From: CAYQVO01 sp964421085
GTDB taxonomy: Bacteria; Bdellovibrionota_C; UBA2361; CAYQVO01
Direction: 5' to 3'
Length of the DNA: 64,000 nucleotides
Assembly: GCA_964421085.1 (NCBI GenBank)
Contig: CAYQVO010000001.1
Coordinates: forward strand, 1-64,000
Of the stretch, positions 33,480-42,500 are shown piece after piece. The translations under genes were made by a program, and so were the position numbers. Numbering within the stretch: the first letter of the stretch is position 1; every line of letters starts with the position of its first letter. The notes under the pieces were generated by a model. The model worked only from the letters and a program-made list of their open reading frames with translations, was not told where the DNA came from and searched no databases.

Positions 33480-34185
33480 CGCACAGAACACTGGCGGCGA
33501 AGTAAAAGAAAAACCTGTAGATACTGCAAAACTACAACAGCAGCGAGATCATTGGATGTCCAAAGCGACAGATTACGAAAAAAGATTCGAGGGCATCGAT
33601 CCTGAAAAGGCAAGGGCAGACTCGGAAGCGTTGAGACTCTTGCGCGAAGAACAGGCAAAGGCAGATCCCAAGCGCTTTGATGAGTGGAAAGAAACCGTAA
33701 AGAACGAAGAAAAAGGACTTTGGGCTAAGAAAGTAAACGATCTTGAATCAGAAGTAACAAGCCTCCGTTCAGAGCGAAAAGAGCTTAAAGTCGTCGATGC
33801 CGTAATGAAGGAAGCAGCAGAAAAGTTTAACCCCGATGCCCTTCCCATCATAAGAAAGCTAGTCAGGGAAGAGTGCGACTATGACGGCGAAAGAGTTGTT
33901 GTTAAAGGCGAAGACGGAAAGCCTATGCGCTCTAAGGCAAACCCCGCACAAGATATGGGCATAGCTGAATATGTAGCAGGCTTGGCTGAAATTTACCCTT
34001 CACTTGCAAAGCCTCAAGGGAGTGCCGGTACAAAGTCACCAGGGGTTAAGAGTACACCCAACGGCGCATCGGGCGGCAATGTTTCGCTCGACCAGTATTT
34101 GAAAATGACAAACGAAGAGAGGGCCGCAAGGCTTACTCCCCAAGAGCGCTCGCGGTTTTCTCAGCAAGCCCTATCGCGCAAATAA
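33466..34185 (+). CDS. capsid scaffolding protein
   Basis: The protein is 239 aa, highly charged and helical, with coiled coil over about residues 20-120 (for example KARADSEALRLLREEQAKAD and VNDLESEVTSLRSERKELK). A C-terminal basic/polar segment (RLTPQERSRFSQQALSRK) would contact the capsid protein. It lies just before the capsid genes. No protease gene is visible, so release of scaffold may not need cleavage. ATG 33466 preferred to 33457. Confidence 0.7.
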   Translation: MAENDAQNTGGEVKEKPVDTAKLQQQRDHWMSKATDYEKRFEGIDPEKARADSEALRLLREEQAKADPKRFDEWKETVKNEEKGLWAKKVNDLESEVTSLRSERKELKVVDAVMKEAAEKFNPDALPIIRKLVREECDYDGERVVVKGEDGKPMRSKANPAQDMGIAEYVAGLAEIYPSLAKPQGSAGTKSPGVKSTPNGASGGNVSLDQYLKMTNEERAARLTPQERSRFSQQALSRK

Positions 34186-34217
34186 TTTTTGATTTTCTCC
34201 AAAGGAGTTTTTAACAG

Positions 34218-34448
34218 ATGACTACAGAAAGAAAAGATTTGCAGATTTGCTTCGGCGGGCAGTCGATAGCAAACTTCTCAATCGGCGCTCAGACGATTGC
34301 CGATTATAATTTCAATTCAGGCTATTCGATTACAGGCTCAAGTATCAACTTGAATCGCTGTCTTGATGCCGCAAACCCCAACTTGGCAAACATTTATCAG
34401 GTTGTTGCCTGTCTGCTTTTCGACAGACACGAAAAGGGCAAAGCCTAA
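34218..34448 (+). CDS. small virion-type protein, possible decoration protein
   Basis: The protein is 76 aa with the strong RBS AAAGGAG. It is rich in Asn, Ser, Ile and Ala with GQSIANFSIGAQTIADYNF repeats of a beta-type pattern. It lies directly before the capsid gene and its own terminator, as head-decoration proteins often do. Assignment by position only. Confidence 0.45.
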   Translation: MTTERKDLQICFGGQSIANFSIGAQTIADYNFNSGYSITGSSINLNRCLDAANPNLANIYQVVACLLFDRHEKGKA

Positions 34449-34478
34449 AAGCCAAAAACCAATTTAACAATTTAAGCG

Positions 34479-34507
34479 AAGCCGCCCTTAACTGAGGCGG
34501 CTTTTTT
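34479..34507 (+). terminator. terminator upstream of the capsid gene
   Basis: AAGCCGCC / GGCGGCTT forms an 8-bp stem with a 9-nt loop followed by six T. It lies only 16 bp before the major capsid ATG, so capsid mRNA must pass it by read-through or come from a promoter very near the start. Confidence 0.8.
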
Positions 34508-34523
34508 ATGAGGATTTCAAAAC

Positions 34524-35396
34524 ATGGCCGATGATTATCATGTGCTATTAGCTAACTCGGCACACCCGACTGATGTAGTGAGTGATGGCATTACAGCCGC
34601 GCTTGTTCAGAAAGTTGTAGTGATGCCCTTCGTTAAGGCGGAAGACTTGCCCGCCAACACCGCAGTTAAGCTTTTCCGAAAGGATGGAAGCGTAACGGCG
34701 GAAACGGCAGCGGAAGCAGCCGCCTATACTTATTCAGCAAACAGCGAAATCAGTCAGACTACAGTTTCAGCAACAGCGGCAAAGACTGTAGTTTGCACGA
34801 AGATTTCAGTTGAAGCCGATCAGTTTGGAACTATCACGCCTGCTGATATTCCTGGCTATCACGGTGCCGCAATCGCTCGCGCTCTTGATGATGAGATACT
34901 TGCTCTCTTTTCCGGATTCACCGGAAACACGGCAGTTACTGCAACGAGTGTTTTGACGGTTGCAGACATCATGCAAGCTGCCTACAAGGTCAATGCCTCA
35001 TTGGCAGGGCGCGATGGTGCAAATCTCATTGGTGTCTTTGATTACAAGGGCATTTACGAGATTCAGAAAGAACTGACTCAGACAGGGGCTACGCCTTTTG
35101 CTATCGAGTCTATGGTGTCTCTTCTGAAATCGACTCAGGGACTTAACGGCTATAGAGGCTCGATACCTGGTGTTGATTGTTACTGCACCGATGGGCTTCC
35201 TACATCGTCTTCCGATGATGTGGCCCTTGTGTTTAATCCCGATCTGGCGTTTGGCGCTATGTATAGTCCGGGCGTTCAGACGAGGGAAACATGGGTGGGT
35301 TCCAGTGGATTCCACACTGAATATTCTTCGTGGATATTCAATAAGTGTATCGAATGGAATGATCTCGCCGGATGTACTGTCAAGTCCGACACGTAG
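34524..35396 (+). CDS. major capsid protein
   Basis: The protein is 290 aa. An N-arm with MPFVKAEDLPANTAVKLF, an axial segment near EISQTTVSATAAKTVVCTKISVEAD, a P-domain helix DIPGYHGAAIARALDDEIL and the end VDCYCTDGLPTSSSDDVALVFNPDLAFG give an HK97-fold major capsid of the kind annotated N4-gp56/phage capsid. It is bracketed by two terminators, as expected for the most abundant virion protein. RBS is GAGGA. Confidence 0.8.
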   Translation: MADDYHVLLANSAHPTDVVSDGITAALVQKVVVMPFVKAEDLPANTAVKLFRKDGSVTAETAAEAAAYTYSANSEISQTTVSATAAKTVVCTKISVEADQFGTITPADIPGYHGAAIARALDDEILALFSGFTGNTAVTATSVLTVADIMQAAYKVNASLAGRDGANLIGVFDYKGIYEIQKELTQTGATPFAIESMVSLLKSTQGLNGYRGSIPGVDCYCTDGLPTSSSDDVALVFNPDLAFGAMYSPGVQTRETWVGSSGFHTEYSSWIFNKCIEWNDLAGCTVKSDT

Positions 35397-35424
35397 AGCA
35401 TTTTTCCATAGTTGTTCCTTCTTG

Positions 35425-35457
35425 GGGCGGGATGGGCTTTTCCATTCCGCCCTTTTT
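35425..35457 (+). terminator. terminator after the capsid gene
   Basis: An 11-bp stem (GGGCGGGATGG / CCATTCCGCCC, one G-T pair) with a 6-nt loop is followed by TTTTT. It lies 28 bp after the capsid stop. Confidence 0.85.
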
Positions 35458-35483
35458 ATTAATCGATATTTTCGAGGGTTTTT

Positions 35484-35960
35484 ATGCGCACTTCTGAAAT
35501 CAATCAGGAAGTTTGGGATAAGTTAATAATAGAAGAGGAAGAGGGAAGAAAAAAAGCAAGGCTTCCCATTGAGCCGATGCATAGAGGGCGGCGCATGCCT
35601 TATGTGCTTTTCGGCGCTATCGAAGGAAGAGGGCAGCCAGATGAGAAGCCCTCACTTTTCAGGCTTAACCTTGCAGCGGGGCATGCTCAAGTAGCGATGA
35701 TTCGCATGTATGCACTTGATAAGGGTTTCAAGATTCTCAAATGGTGGATGCCGACTTCAAAGCAATACAAGGAAGCAAATGAAGCCGCATCCGCTGGCAA
35801 GAGCGCAGTCTACGAGGATGTCACGGGCGGCCTTTGGGAACAGCTCGATTATGCCTGCCGGGAGCTAACCGGAAACGACCGCATAATTGAAAGCAAAGAC
35901 GCAGCCATTGCAGCGCTCGAAGCCAAGGTCAAGGAATACGAGAGAAAAGGAAAGTCATGA
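35484..35960 (+). CDS. hypothetical phage head-region protein
   Basis: The protein is 158 aa. A charged N-terminus leads to LFRLNLAAGHAQVAMIRMYALDKGFKILKW and a C-terminal coiled helix (IESKDAAIAALEAKVKEYERK). Located between capsid and connector genes. Not recognised. Confidence 0.5.
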   Translation: MRTSEINQEVWDKLIIEEEEGRKKARLPIEPMHRGRRMPYVLFGAIEGRGQPDEKPSLFRLNLAAGHAQVAMIRMYALDKGFKILKWWMPTSKQYKEANEAASAGKSAVYEDVTGGLWEQLDYACRELTGNDRIIESKDAAIAALEAKVKEYERKGKS

Positions 35961-36208
35961 TCTGGACTCCAAACATTGACGCAGCAAGGCTAGAGGCCAT
36001 CTTGCGGGCTAGGCTTAAAGAAAAAGCCGATGCCGATGCAAGGCTTCAATGGCGGAAAACCTTGCCCGCTGATGTACGCGGGCGCATGGCCGTTATTGAT
36101 ATGGCAAGACAAAGAAAAAGCTGGTTTGAACGCATGGGCATAAATCAAAGTTTTGAGAGCTGCCAGAAGTTTATGGAAGAGATTGCGAGGAAGGCCGAGA
36201 AGAAATGA
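35957..36208 (+). CDS. small basic phage protein
   Basis: The protein is 83 aa, helical and basic (for example LEAILRARLKEKADADARLQWRK). It overlaps both neighbours by 4 nt. Head-region position. Function unknown. Confidence 0.5.
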   Translation: MIWTPNIDAARLEAILRARLKEKADADARLQWRKTLPADVRGRMAVIDMARQRKSWFERMGINQSFESCQKFMEEIARKAEKK

Positions 36209-36948
36209 AGTATCAATTTGGGCAAGATATAACGCATACATTCTATGCATCGCTAGACGGAGAGCCGGTAAACTTGCCCTCTCAGGCACCCTCTATCTTC
36301 CTTTGGTCTGATGATAAAAAGCCTGCGAGCATTTCAGCAGCACAAGCGGGAACGGGAGCAACAGGGGCTGAGATTGCCTACTGGACTCATAGCGCAACTG
36401 CTCCTTACCCTAGAACTTTCACTATTCCAGCTATTGACGATCCAGATCCAGAAGGCACTGAAACAGCGCAAGGCTTTTGGCTTGCTATTAATTACATAGC
36501 GCAAACCGCCGGCACGAAGCAGACCGTTATGCAGTATTTCGAGTGCGAGAGACTTCGCCCAACGGACGGAATCCCTGGCACTATAGCGGCTGATCTTAAA
36601 GAGGTTTACCCGGCAATATCTGCTTATTTAAGCGATACGCAGTTAGGTGATTTCCTCTCCATCGCAGAAGAAGAGATGCGGTTCGAGCTTGAATCAAAAG
36701 GCTTTGACTGGGTTCGCATATATGACTTGAAGAAAACGCGCCTTGCCCTTGCTTATAAGGCGATAGCGCTTTGCGCCCTTTCTCAAATCAAAGAGGATAA
36801 CGATAAGTTTCATCTTCGCCTTCAGGAGTTTGGGAGACGTTACGAGGCTTTTCTATCAACGCTTACACTTCCCGTTGATGTTGATAAGAACGACATGCCC
36901 GATGGGAACGCAAGGCCAGCTAAAACATATGCGGTGATAAGCAGATGA
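36205..36948 (+). CDS. head-tail connector/adaptor-type protein
   Basis: The protein is 247 aa. The first half is a beta-rich domain (YQFGQDITHTFYASLDGE). The second half, YLSDTQLGDFLSIAEEEMRFELE and TRLALAYKAIALCALSQIKEDND, is a helical head-completion domain. Connector genes usually follow the capsid, as here. Family by pattern. Confidence 0.55.
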   Translation: MKYQFGQDITHTFYASLDGEPVNLPSQAPSIFLWSDDKKPASISAAQAGTGATGAEIAYWTHSATAPYPRTFTIPAIDDPDPEGTETAQGFWLAINYIAQTAGTKQTVMQYFECERLRPTDGIPGTIAADLKEVYPAISAYLSDTQLGDFLSIAEEEMRFELESKGFDWVRIYDLKKTRLALAYKAIALCALSQIKEDNDKFHLRLQEFGRRYEAFLSTLTLPVDVDKNDMPDGNARPAKTYAVISR

Positions 36949-37397
36949 CTTGCGCGATAGTTCAAAAAGCCTTCGCTGATCATGTGTTTACTGATGGCGA
37001 TATCCTTAGCTTTACCACGGCCATTTATCCTTACGAGCAAACGCTTGGAAGCGAGTTTGAAGTAACGAAGCTCTACTATGGGCAGGAAATTAACTTCATT
37101 TCGTATCAGGTTAGCTTCCTAAAGGCGTTTGGCGTGACTGGCGAAGTAGTAACGGATTATTCAGTCACCGTATCTTACACCCGCGCTCAGGATACAACCG
37201 GAGCATCTTTCACGAGCATTAGAGATTTTTTTGAAGAACTATTTTCCACGATTGATTCAAACCTCGGGGCGACTTGGGATTCAAGCGTTGATTACTGGCT
37301 TCCACCAGATGCCGCTTTAGAAATAAGCGACATAACGATCGACTCTCAACCTTGCTGGACGGCATCGGCTACTTACCGGGGAATCATCTCAGCGTAA
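36945..37397 (+). CDS. neck or tail-terminator protein
   Basis: The protein is 150 aa, with a mixed alpha/beta pattern of tail-terminator type (FADHVFTDGDILSFTTAIYPYEQ, SVTVSYTRAQDTTGASF). It precedes the major tail protein by 33 bp. Position supports a role at the head-tail interface; no specific family recognised. Confidence 0.5.
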   Translation: MTCAIVQKAFADHVFTDGDILSFTTAIYPYEQTLGSEFEVTKLYYGQEINFISYQVSFLKAFGVTGEVVTDYSVTVSYTRAQDTTGASFTSIRDFFEELFSTIDSNLGATWDSSVDYWLPPDAALEISDITIDSQPCWTASATYRGIISA

Positions 37398-37429
37398 ACG
37401 ATTTTTAAAATTTTGCGGAGTATATACAA

Positions 37430-38497
37430 ATGGCAAAGATAACAGGCGCTCAGGGCGTAGCGGGGCTTAAGGTGGCAAGCACCTGGGGAACTCCCGTAGC
37501 ATGCGGAGCAAATGACAAATTAGTGAATTTCACGATTAACCACGGAGAGCAAGCGCAAGCGCTTACCGTTACGCCGATTGGCTTAGGTTCCATAGTTGCA
37601 AATCAGATTGATAGGGGAAACGTAGCTCCTCAACTTACCTTGCAGGGAAAGCTTGGTTATAATTCTCCCGAGCTTGTGGCAATGGCTCAGATGTTCGGCG
37701 GGGCTTCGGTTGTAAACCTCGGAAGCGGAGCTTATTCGCATTCAATTATCTTGAACCAGACAGCTAATCAAAAATTCTTTACAACCGCTTGGCAGCCTAA
37801 TATCGGAAGTGCGATAGAGTACGGAACCTGCGTAGCGCAGAAAGTAGCACTCAACTTCCCGCCGCCTAAAGATTACATTGAGGCTACGATTGATTGTCTG
37901 GCCGATGCTCAGAACTTGGCTTCGGCAACTAACACATATTTGACTCTTGGCGGATGCACAGCAGCAAACACAAAGAGAATGGTATGGGGAAGCTTAGATA
38001 GCTTCTGGTGCAACGCTCAAAACGGCCCGGCCCTTGCGGTCGGAAACCTCTACAACATTCAGTCTGCATCGCTTGAATTTAACAGGCCGCAGGAACATCC
38101 AAGGGAAGCAACAGGAACCGCCTCTCAGGGAGTGCCGGTCGCAACGGGCGACTTGCCGTTTAGCGGAACTTTGACTGTGACTTTCAGAAGTCATCAGGAT
38201 GCCACATTTTTCACGGCACACCAGGTAGGAACCGAGTTTAAAGCAAGATTGCAGCATGGATGCCAAGCAAATGCGGCTGATCCTATCGGTGCAAGCGGTG
38301 TTTATTACGGCATGAGGATATATTTCCCAAGGCTTAAAATCGTGGATAGCCCGCAGAATAATCTTGCAAGTGCTGGAGATAATCCGGAAACGGTTGTCTT
38401 CACCGTCATGGGTGCTACCTCTTGGCCCGCTGGCATTAACTTTACTGATCCTATTCTTGAAATACTCAGCGACCGCTCAGGGGCGCTTTTAGCGTAA
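37430..38497 (+). CDS. major tail (tube) protein
   Basis: The protein is 355 aa, with low charge and predicted beta structure. It has repeated Ig-like strands, a GVAGLKVASTWGTPVACG start, and the C-terminal TVVFTVMGATSWPAGINFTDP. Size, composition and place between neck genes and the tail chaperone point to the tail tube protein, perhaps with an added surface domain. RBS GCGGAG. Confidence 0.7.
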   Translation: MAKITGAQGVAGLKVASTWGTPVACGANDKLVNFTINHGEQAQALTVTPIGLGSIVANQIDRGNVAPQLTLQGKLGYNSPELVAMAQMFGGASVVNLGSGAYSHSIILNQTANQKFFTTAWQPNIGSAIEYGTCVAQKVALNFPPPKDYIEATIDCLADAQNLASATNTYLTLGGCTAANTKRMVWGSLDSFWCNAQNGPALAVGNLYNIQSASLEFNRPQEHPREATGTASQGVPVATGDLPFSGTLTVTFRSHQDATFFTAHQVGTEFKARLQHGCQANAADPIGASGVYYGMRIYFPRLKIVDSPQNNLASAGDNPETVVFTVMGATSWPAGINFTDPILEILSDRSGALLA

Positions 38498-38504
38498 GGA
38501 CTTT

Positions 38505-38891
38505 ATGAAGGTAAAAACTCTCACGTTTCAATCTGTTCAAGTTGTATCTCTTGAAGATCCAAACGGAGGAATCGCCAAGCTCACATTCAGGCGGGCAAAA
38601 AGGAAAGATGACGACTTTGAGAAATTAGCGATAGCTAAGGAACTTGAAGGTAAATCGTTCATCGAGACTCGCGCCCGCTACCATAAGTTTATCACTGATA
38701 AGCTTGTGAACGTCGAGGGAGTCTACGAGGATGATGAGCCTTTATCCGTTAGTGCAATCAGGGAAGGCAAAGCACTCGATGAGACGTTAGAGCTAGTCTA
38801 TGCCGCTTATAACGCTATTGGCGTAAAAGAGGAGGCGGAAGAAAAAAAGGACTCAAGCGGCGAGTCCTCGCCCGCCTCCAGTTCAGAGTAG
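38505..38891 (+). CDS. tail assembly chaperone (gpG-like), short form
   Basis: The protein is 128 aa. It has KTLTFQSVQVVSLEDPNGG, AKLTFRRAKRKDDDFEKLAI and a C-terminal Glu/Ser-rich tail. It is the gene next to the frameshift site at 38843 that makes a longer form. In siphoviruses G and GT bind the tape measure during tail assembly, then leave. Its position before the tape measure agrees. Confidence 0.8.
   Translation: MKVKTLTFQSVQVVSLEDPNGGIAKLTFRRAKRKDDDFEKLAIAKELEGKSFIETRARYHKFITDKLVNVEGVYEDDEPLSVSAIREGKALDETLELVYAAYNAIGVKEEAEEKKDSSGESSPASSSE
38843..38875 (+). promoter_or_regulatory. programmed -1 ribosomal frameshift site
   Basis: The slippery heptamer A AAA AAG (38843-38849) is in the exact codon phase needed. 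A 7-nt spacer leads to a stem-loop GGCGA-GTCC-TCGCC (38859-38872) that can be extended by two pairs with one bulged C (38857-38875). The -1 frame has no stop from 38849 to 39226. This is the same heptamer used in E. coli dnaX. Confidence 0.85.
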
Positions 38892-39226
38892 AGCAGCCAA
38901 ACCTTACTTGCCAGCAATGCATCAGGCTTTATACCGAATCAGAAGGGGATATAAAGCCTGATTGCAAAACGCCCCTTGGTTGCCCAATAGAGGAACTAGT
39001 CGAGCCTGATGTTGAGGAGTTTATAGAAAAGTTCCTCTTGGCAAAAAGGCTCTATCAGGTATCAGGCATAGTAAGCGAAGAAGAGAGGCTTCTTTCAGAC
39101 CTTGGGATTTTAGACGATCCCGAATTTCATTTGCAGCTAGAACTGATGCTCTTGGAAATAGACGCGCAGCTACAAAAAATAGCAGCTTCAAAGCCTAAAA
39201 GAATAGAAGGCCAGCATTTCGAATGA
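38849..39226 (+). CDS. tail assembly chaperone -1 frameshift extension (gpT-like)
   Basis: The -1 frame adds 125 residues to the first 115 of the chaperone, for a product of about 240 aa. It has no suitable start of its own before 39038. The extension holds a four-cysteine cluster (CQQC and later CKTPLGCP), which looks like a zinc ribbon, then an acidic helical part (IEELVEPDVEEFIEKFLL and DLGILDDPEFHLQLELMLLE). It overlaps the next gene by 4 nt. Confidence 0.8.
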   Translation, partial: GLKRRVLARLQFRVEQPNLTCQQCIRLYTESEGDIKPDCKTPLGCPIEELVEPDVEEFIEKFLLAKRLYQVSGIVSEEERLLSDLGILDDPEFHLQLELMLLEIDAQLQKIAASKPKRIEGQHFE

Positions 39227-39585
39227 GAACTCTAACCAAACAAGAGATGGAACATATTATTGCCGTGGGCTACGGACTTGAAAAGCCTCAAATTACCGAG
39301 AAAGCCGCGCAGCTTACCGAAGAAAATATCAACGCCTTCGAATCAAACGAAGGGCCAGCAACCAAGGAAATTCAAGCAAGAATCGCAAGCATAGTATTTG
39401 AGGCTTTTCAAAATAGAACCTCGCCTAGCGATGATGTGCTTTTTCTTGCCGATATCATCCAGCAACTAATCGGAGACAACAAAATACAGCGGAAGCGATC
39501 CGCCGAACTTGCCTTTGTCGTTTTAGACATGGGCAGAAAAATGGGATTTACGAAATCCCCAACTAATCCAAGTTTAAAGGGCTAA
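39223..39585 (+). CDS. hypothetical protein between tail chaperone and tape measure
   Basis: The protein is 120 aa, helical, with KQEMEHIIAVGYGLEKPQI and LADIIQQLIGDNKIQRKRSAELAFVV. Placed where other siphoviruses carry an extra tail-assembly gene. Not recognised. Confidence 0.5.
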   Translation: MRTLTKQEMEHIIAVGYGLEKPQITEKAAQLTEENINAFESNEGPATKEIQARIASIVFEAFQNRTSPSDDVLFLADIIQQLIGDNKIQRKRSAELAFVVLDMGRKMGFTKSPTNPSLKG

Positions 39586-39591
39586 CACTAA

Positions 39592-42500
39592 TTGGCAACG
39601 CAGTATCAGGATATTGTCATAAGAGTTGACGCTAAAGGCGCGGTGTCTGTTCTTAATCAGGCGGGCGAAGCCGTTAAGAAGTTTGACTCGGCGACTCAGG
39701 CGGCGACTTCTGGATTAAATAAGTTCGAGCGCGAAGTACAAAAGATCGGATCTGCTTCCGTTGGCGGTGTCTCCAAACTTGCTAGCGAATTTGGAAATCT
39801 TGGAAAAGTAGCGGGTATATCAGCCGGGGCGGTTATTCTCGCTGGAACTGCGGTAGTGACGGCGCTTGGTAAGGTAGCACAGCAGGGCGAGCGCTTGGCA
39901 GATGCCGAAAAAGCCTTTAATCGACTGGCGAAGGCGGCGGGGCAATCTGGCGAACAGCTTCTTTCAAATTTCGGCAGCGCTCTTGATTACACCGTTCCGA
40001 AAATGGAACAGATGCAAATTCTTTCCAAGATGCTATCCGCTGGACTTGATCCGAAAGACTTCGATCTTTACGCAAGGGCAGCCCGCTCGATGGGCGAGGC
40101 ATTTGGATCGGATGCCAAAGACGGCCTTAATCGGATGTATCAAGCGATTGTAGGCGGGCAAACCGAATCGTTAAAGCATATCGGTATAATGGTAAGCGCC
40201 GAAAGCTCATCTAGGAAATGGGCTAGAGCAAACGCAAACCTCGGGAAATCATTCGAGGACGTTTTGCAGCGGATGACACCGGAAGCAAAGCTGATAGCAC
40301 TCCAGGAAGAAGCAACCGAGAAGCTGAAAGAAAAATACTCAGCACTCGGACAAGCAACCGTTGGCGCTGGTGATGCTTTTACGCAAGTTCAAATAGCAGC
40401 CAAGGGCGGGCTTCACGAACTAACAAAAGGGATCGGAACAAACGAGGAACTATCAGCCGTTTTCCAAGAACTGGCTTCCGTTATTCGCGGGCTACCGTGG
40501 CAAGCCGTAAGTGATGGGTTATCCTCTATCGTTTCGCATCTTATCCCGGCAAAAGACGAATGCGAAAAGCTAGCCGATGCCGCCTCGAGAGCATGGACGG
40601 AATTAAAGAATCTAGCCTCGGAGACGTTTAGTGTTCAGATTCAAGTAGATGCAATAGATCAGCTTTCATGGGCAGACTCGCCAGCGCTTAAATTTGCCAA
40701 GCTCATTGCAGACAAGTTCAAGCCCGCAAAGCAAGCCGTTGCTGAAGTATCAGCCGAGGGACAAACTCAAGTTGATGTATGGGGCGATCTTTCCAAGGGA
40801 GTCCAGCTATTCGATCACAACTTAAAGGCAGCAACCAAGAGCAGCAAGAAGCTTTTAGAGCCGGAAGACTCGAAAACCAAGCAGCGAGCAGCCGAAAAGC
40901 TCGAAGAGTCAATCAAAGGCATTCGAGAACAGATTGAAAAGATATATAAAACCGGCTCATACGGCAGCAACCTAAACGCATTTGCTCAGATAGCGGGCGA
41001 AGAAACAAAGGACAATGTTGCAGAAATCGCCGAGAATATGGCGAAGGTTGCAGAAGCGCTGATAAGAGCGGGGCAACCTGCAAGCCAGGTATCAGCAGCC
41101 TTAAACGAAGCAGCCGAGGGCGCAAGGAAGCTTCGTGAATTTTCAGATCAAACTGCCGTTCAGTTCGTAAATAGCCGCGATACTTCAAGCACAAAAGGGC
41201 CTTGGGACGGCGTAGGCAAAGAACTATCCGCCGAAATAACAAGCTCTTTAATTGACGGCGTTAAAAACGCAAAGAACAGTTCAGATTGGGCTAATGTAAT
41301 TGGCGACCTTGGCGGCTCTATTGGCGGAACAATAGGATCGTCGATAGGAGAATCGCTAGGCGGCGAAGGGTTAGGCGGCGAGATATTAGGCGAAGTCGGC
41401 GGCGCAGTTGGAAGCGCAATCGGTTCCGTAATCGTCGATGGCATCACCGAAGCGCTCGGCAATTCAGATTCCAAATCAACAAAGGCAAGAAAAGCGGCTG
41501 ATCAATATATCGGCGACATATTAAGAAAGAGCAATGTTGTCACCATTGTAAATGGAGAGCTGCAACGCATTAGCGATCTCACATTTAAAGGCAGTACAGA
41601 TGCCGCATTCAAAGCCCTTCCGGCACAAGCGCAATCCGCATTTTCAGCAGTTGGCGATGCCTGGACTCAAGTCATGGCGGAAGCTGGCGTTGATGTTGAA
41701 AATCTTTCGGTAAGCCTCACTAATGTCTTTTCTTCCAATGTCGGAGGCTCAATAGCCGATCTTCGAGTCCTTATCAAAGCGCTTGGTAAAGACGCTGCCG
41801 AACTAGCCGAAGCCCTAATGATTGCCTTTAATCAAGGCAAGATGAGCGCTCAAGAACTCATGAACGAGCTTCAAGGCTTGCAATCCACTATGAGCGCTGG
41901 CATCCCCGAAGCAGTCGGCGCGGTTGATGTAGCTTTTAAAAGAACACAGGAAGCTGGATGGAGCGGCGGTGCGGTCCTAACTGACGCAATCGCAAGCGTA
42001 GCAGTCGAAGCAATGGAGTTAGGCGCAAAGACTTTCCCCGAGCTTCAGGCCATCATGGTAAACACCTTCGGCATTTCAGCGGAAGCAGCGGCTAATTTCA
42101 TAAACGGATGTACAGCCGCAGGAATTAAATCACTAGAGGATCTAAGAGCCGCCTCTGATGCAACACTTGTTGCCGTTGCTGCTAATATGGAAGCTGGAAG
42201 CAAGGGACAGGCTATGACATATAAGCCAATTTCCTTTGATCCGCCTTCTACAAAGGGTTTTGGCGGTGCGTCATCTGCCATGAAAAATACTGCGAAAGAT
42301 GCAAAGGATGCGGCAAAAGAAATTAGAGATTTAGTCGAAGCCTCTGGCGCTTACTCTGACATACTTTCGAAAGTTGCAGCGCATGAGATGACCGTAGCGG
42401 AAGAGGGCAAAGCGCTAAAGAAACTTTATGGCGAAATGGCGAAAGCTCAAAAAGCCATGACTAGCGCAGAGAACAAACTTGACGAATATCTTTCCAAGCA

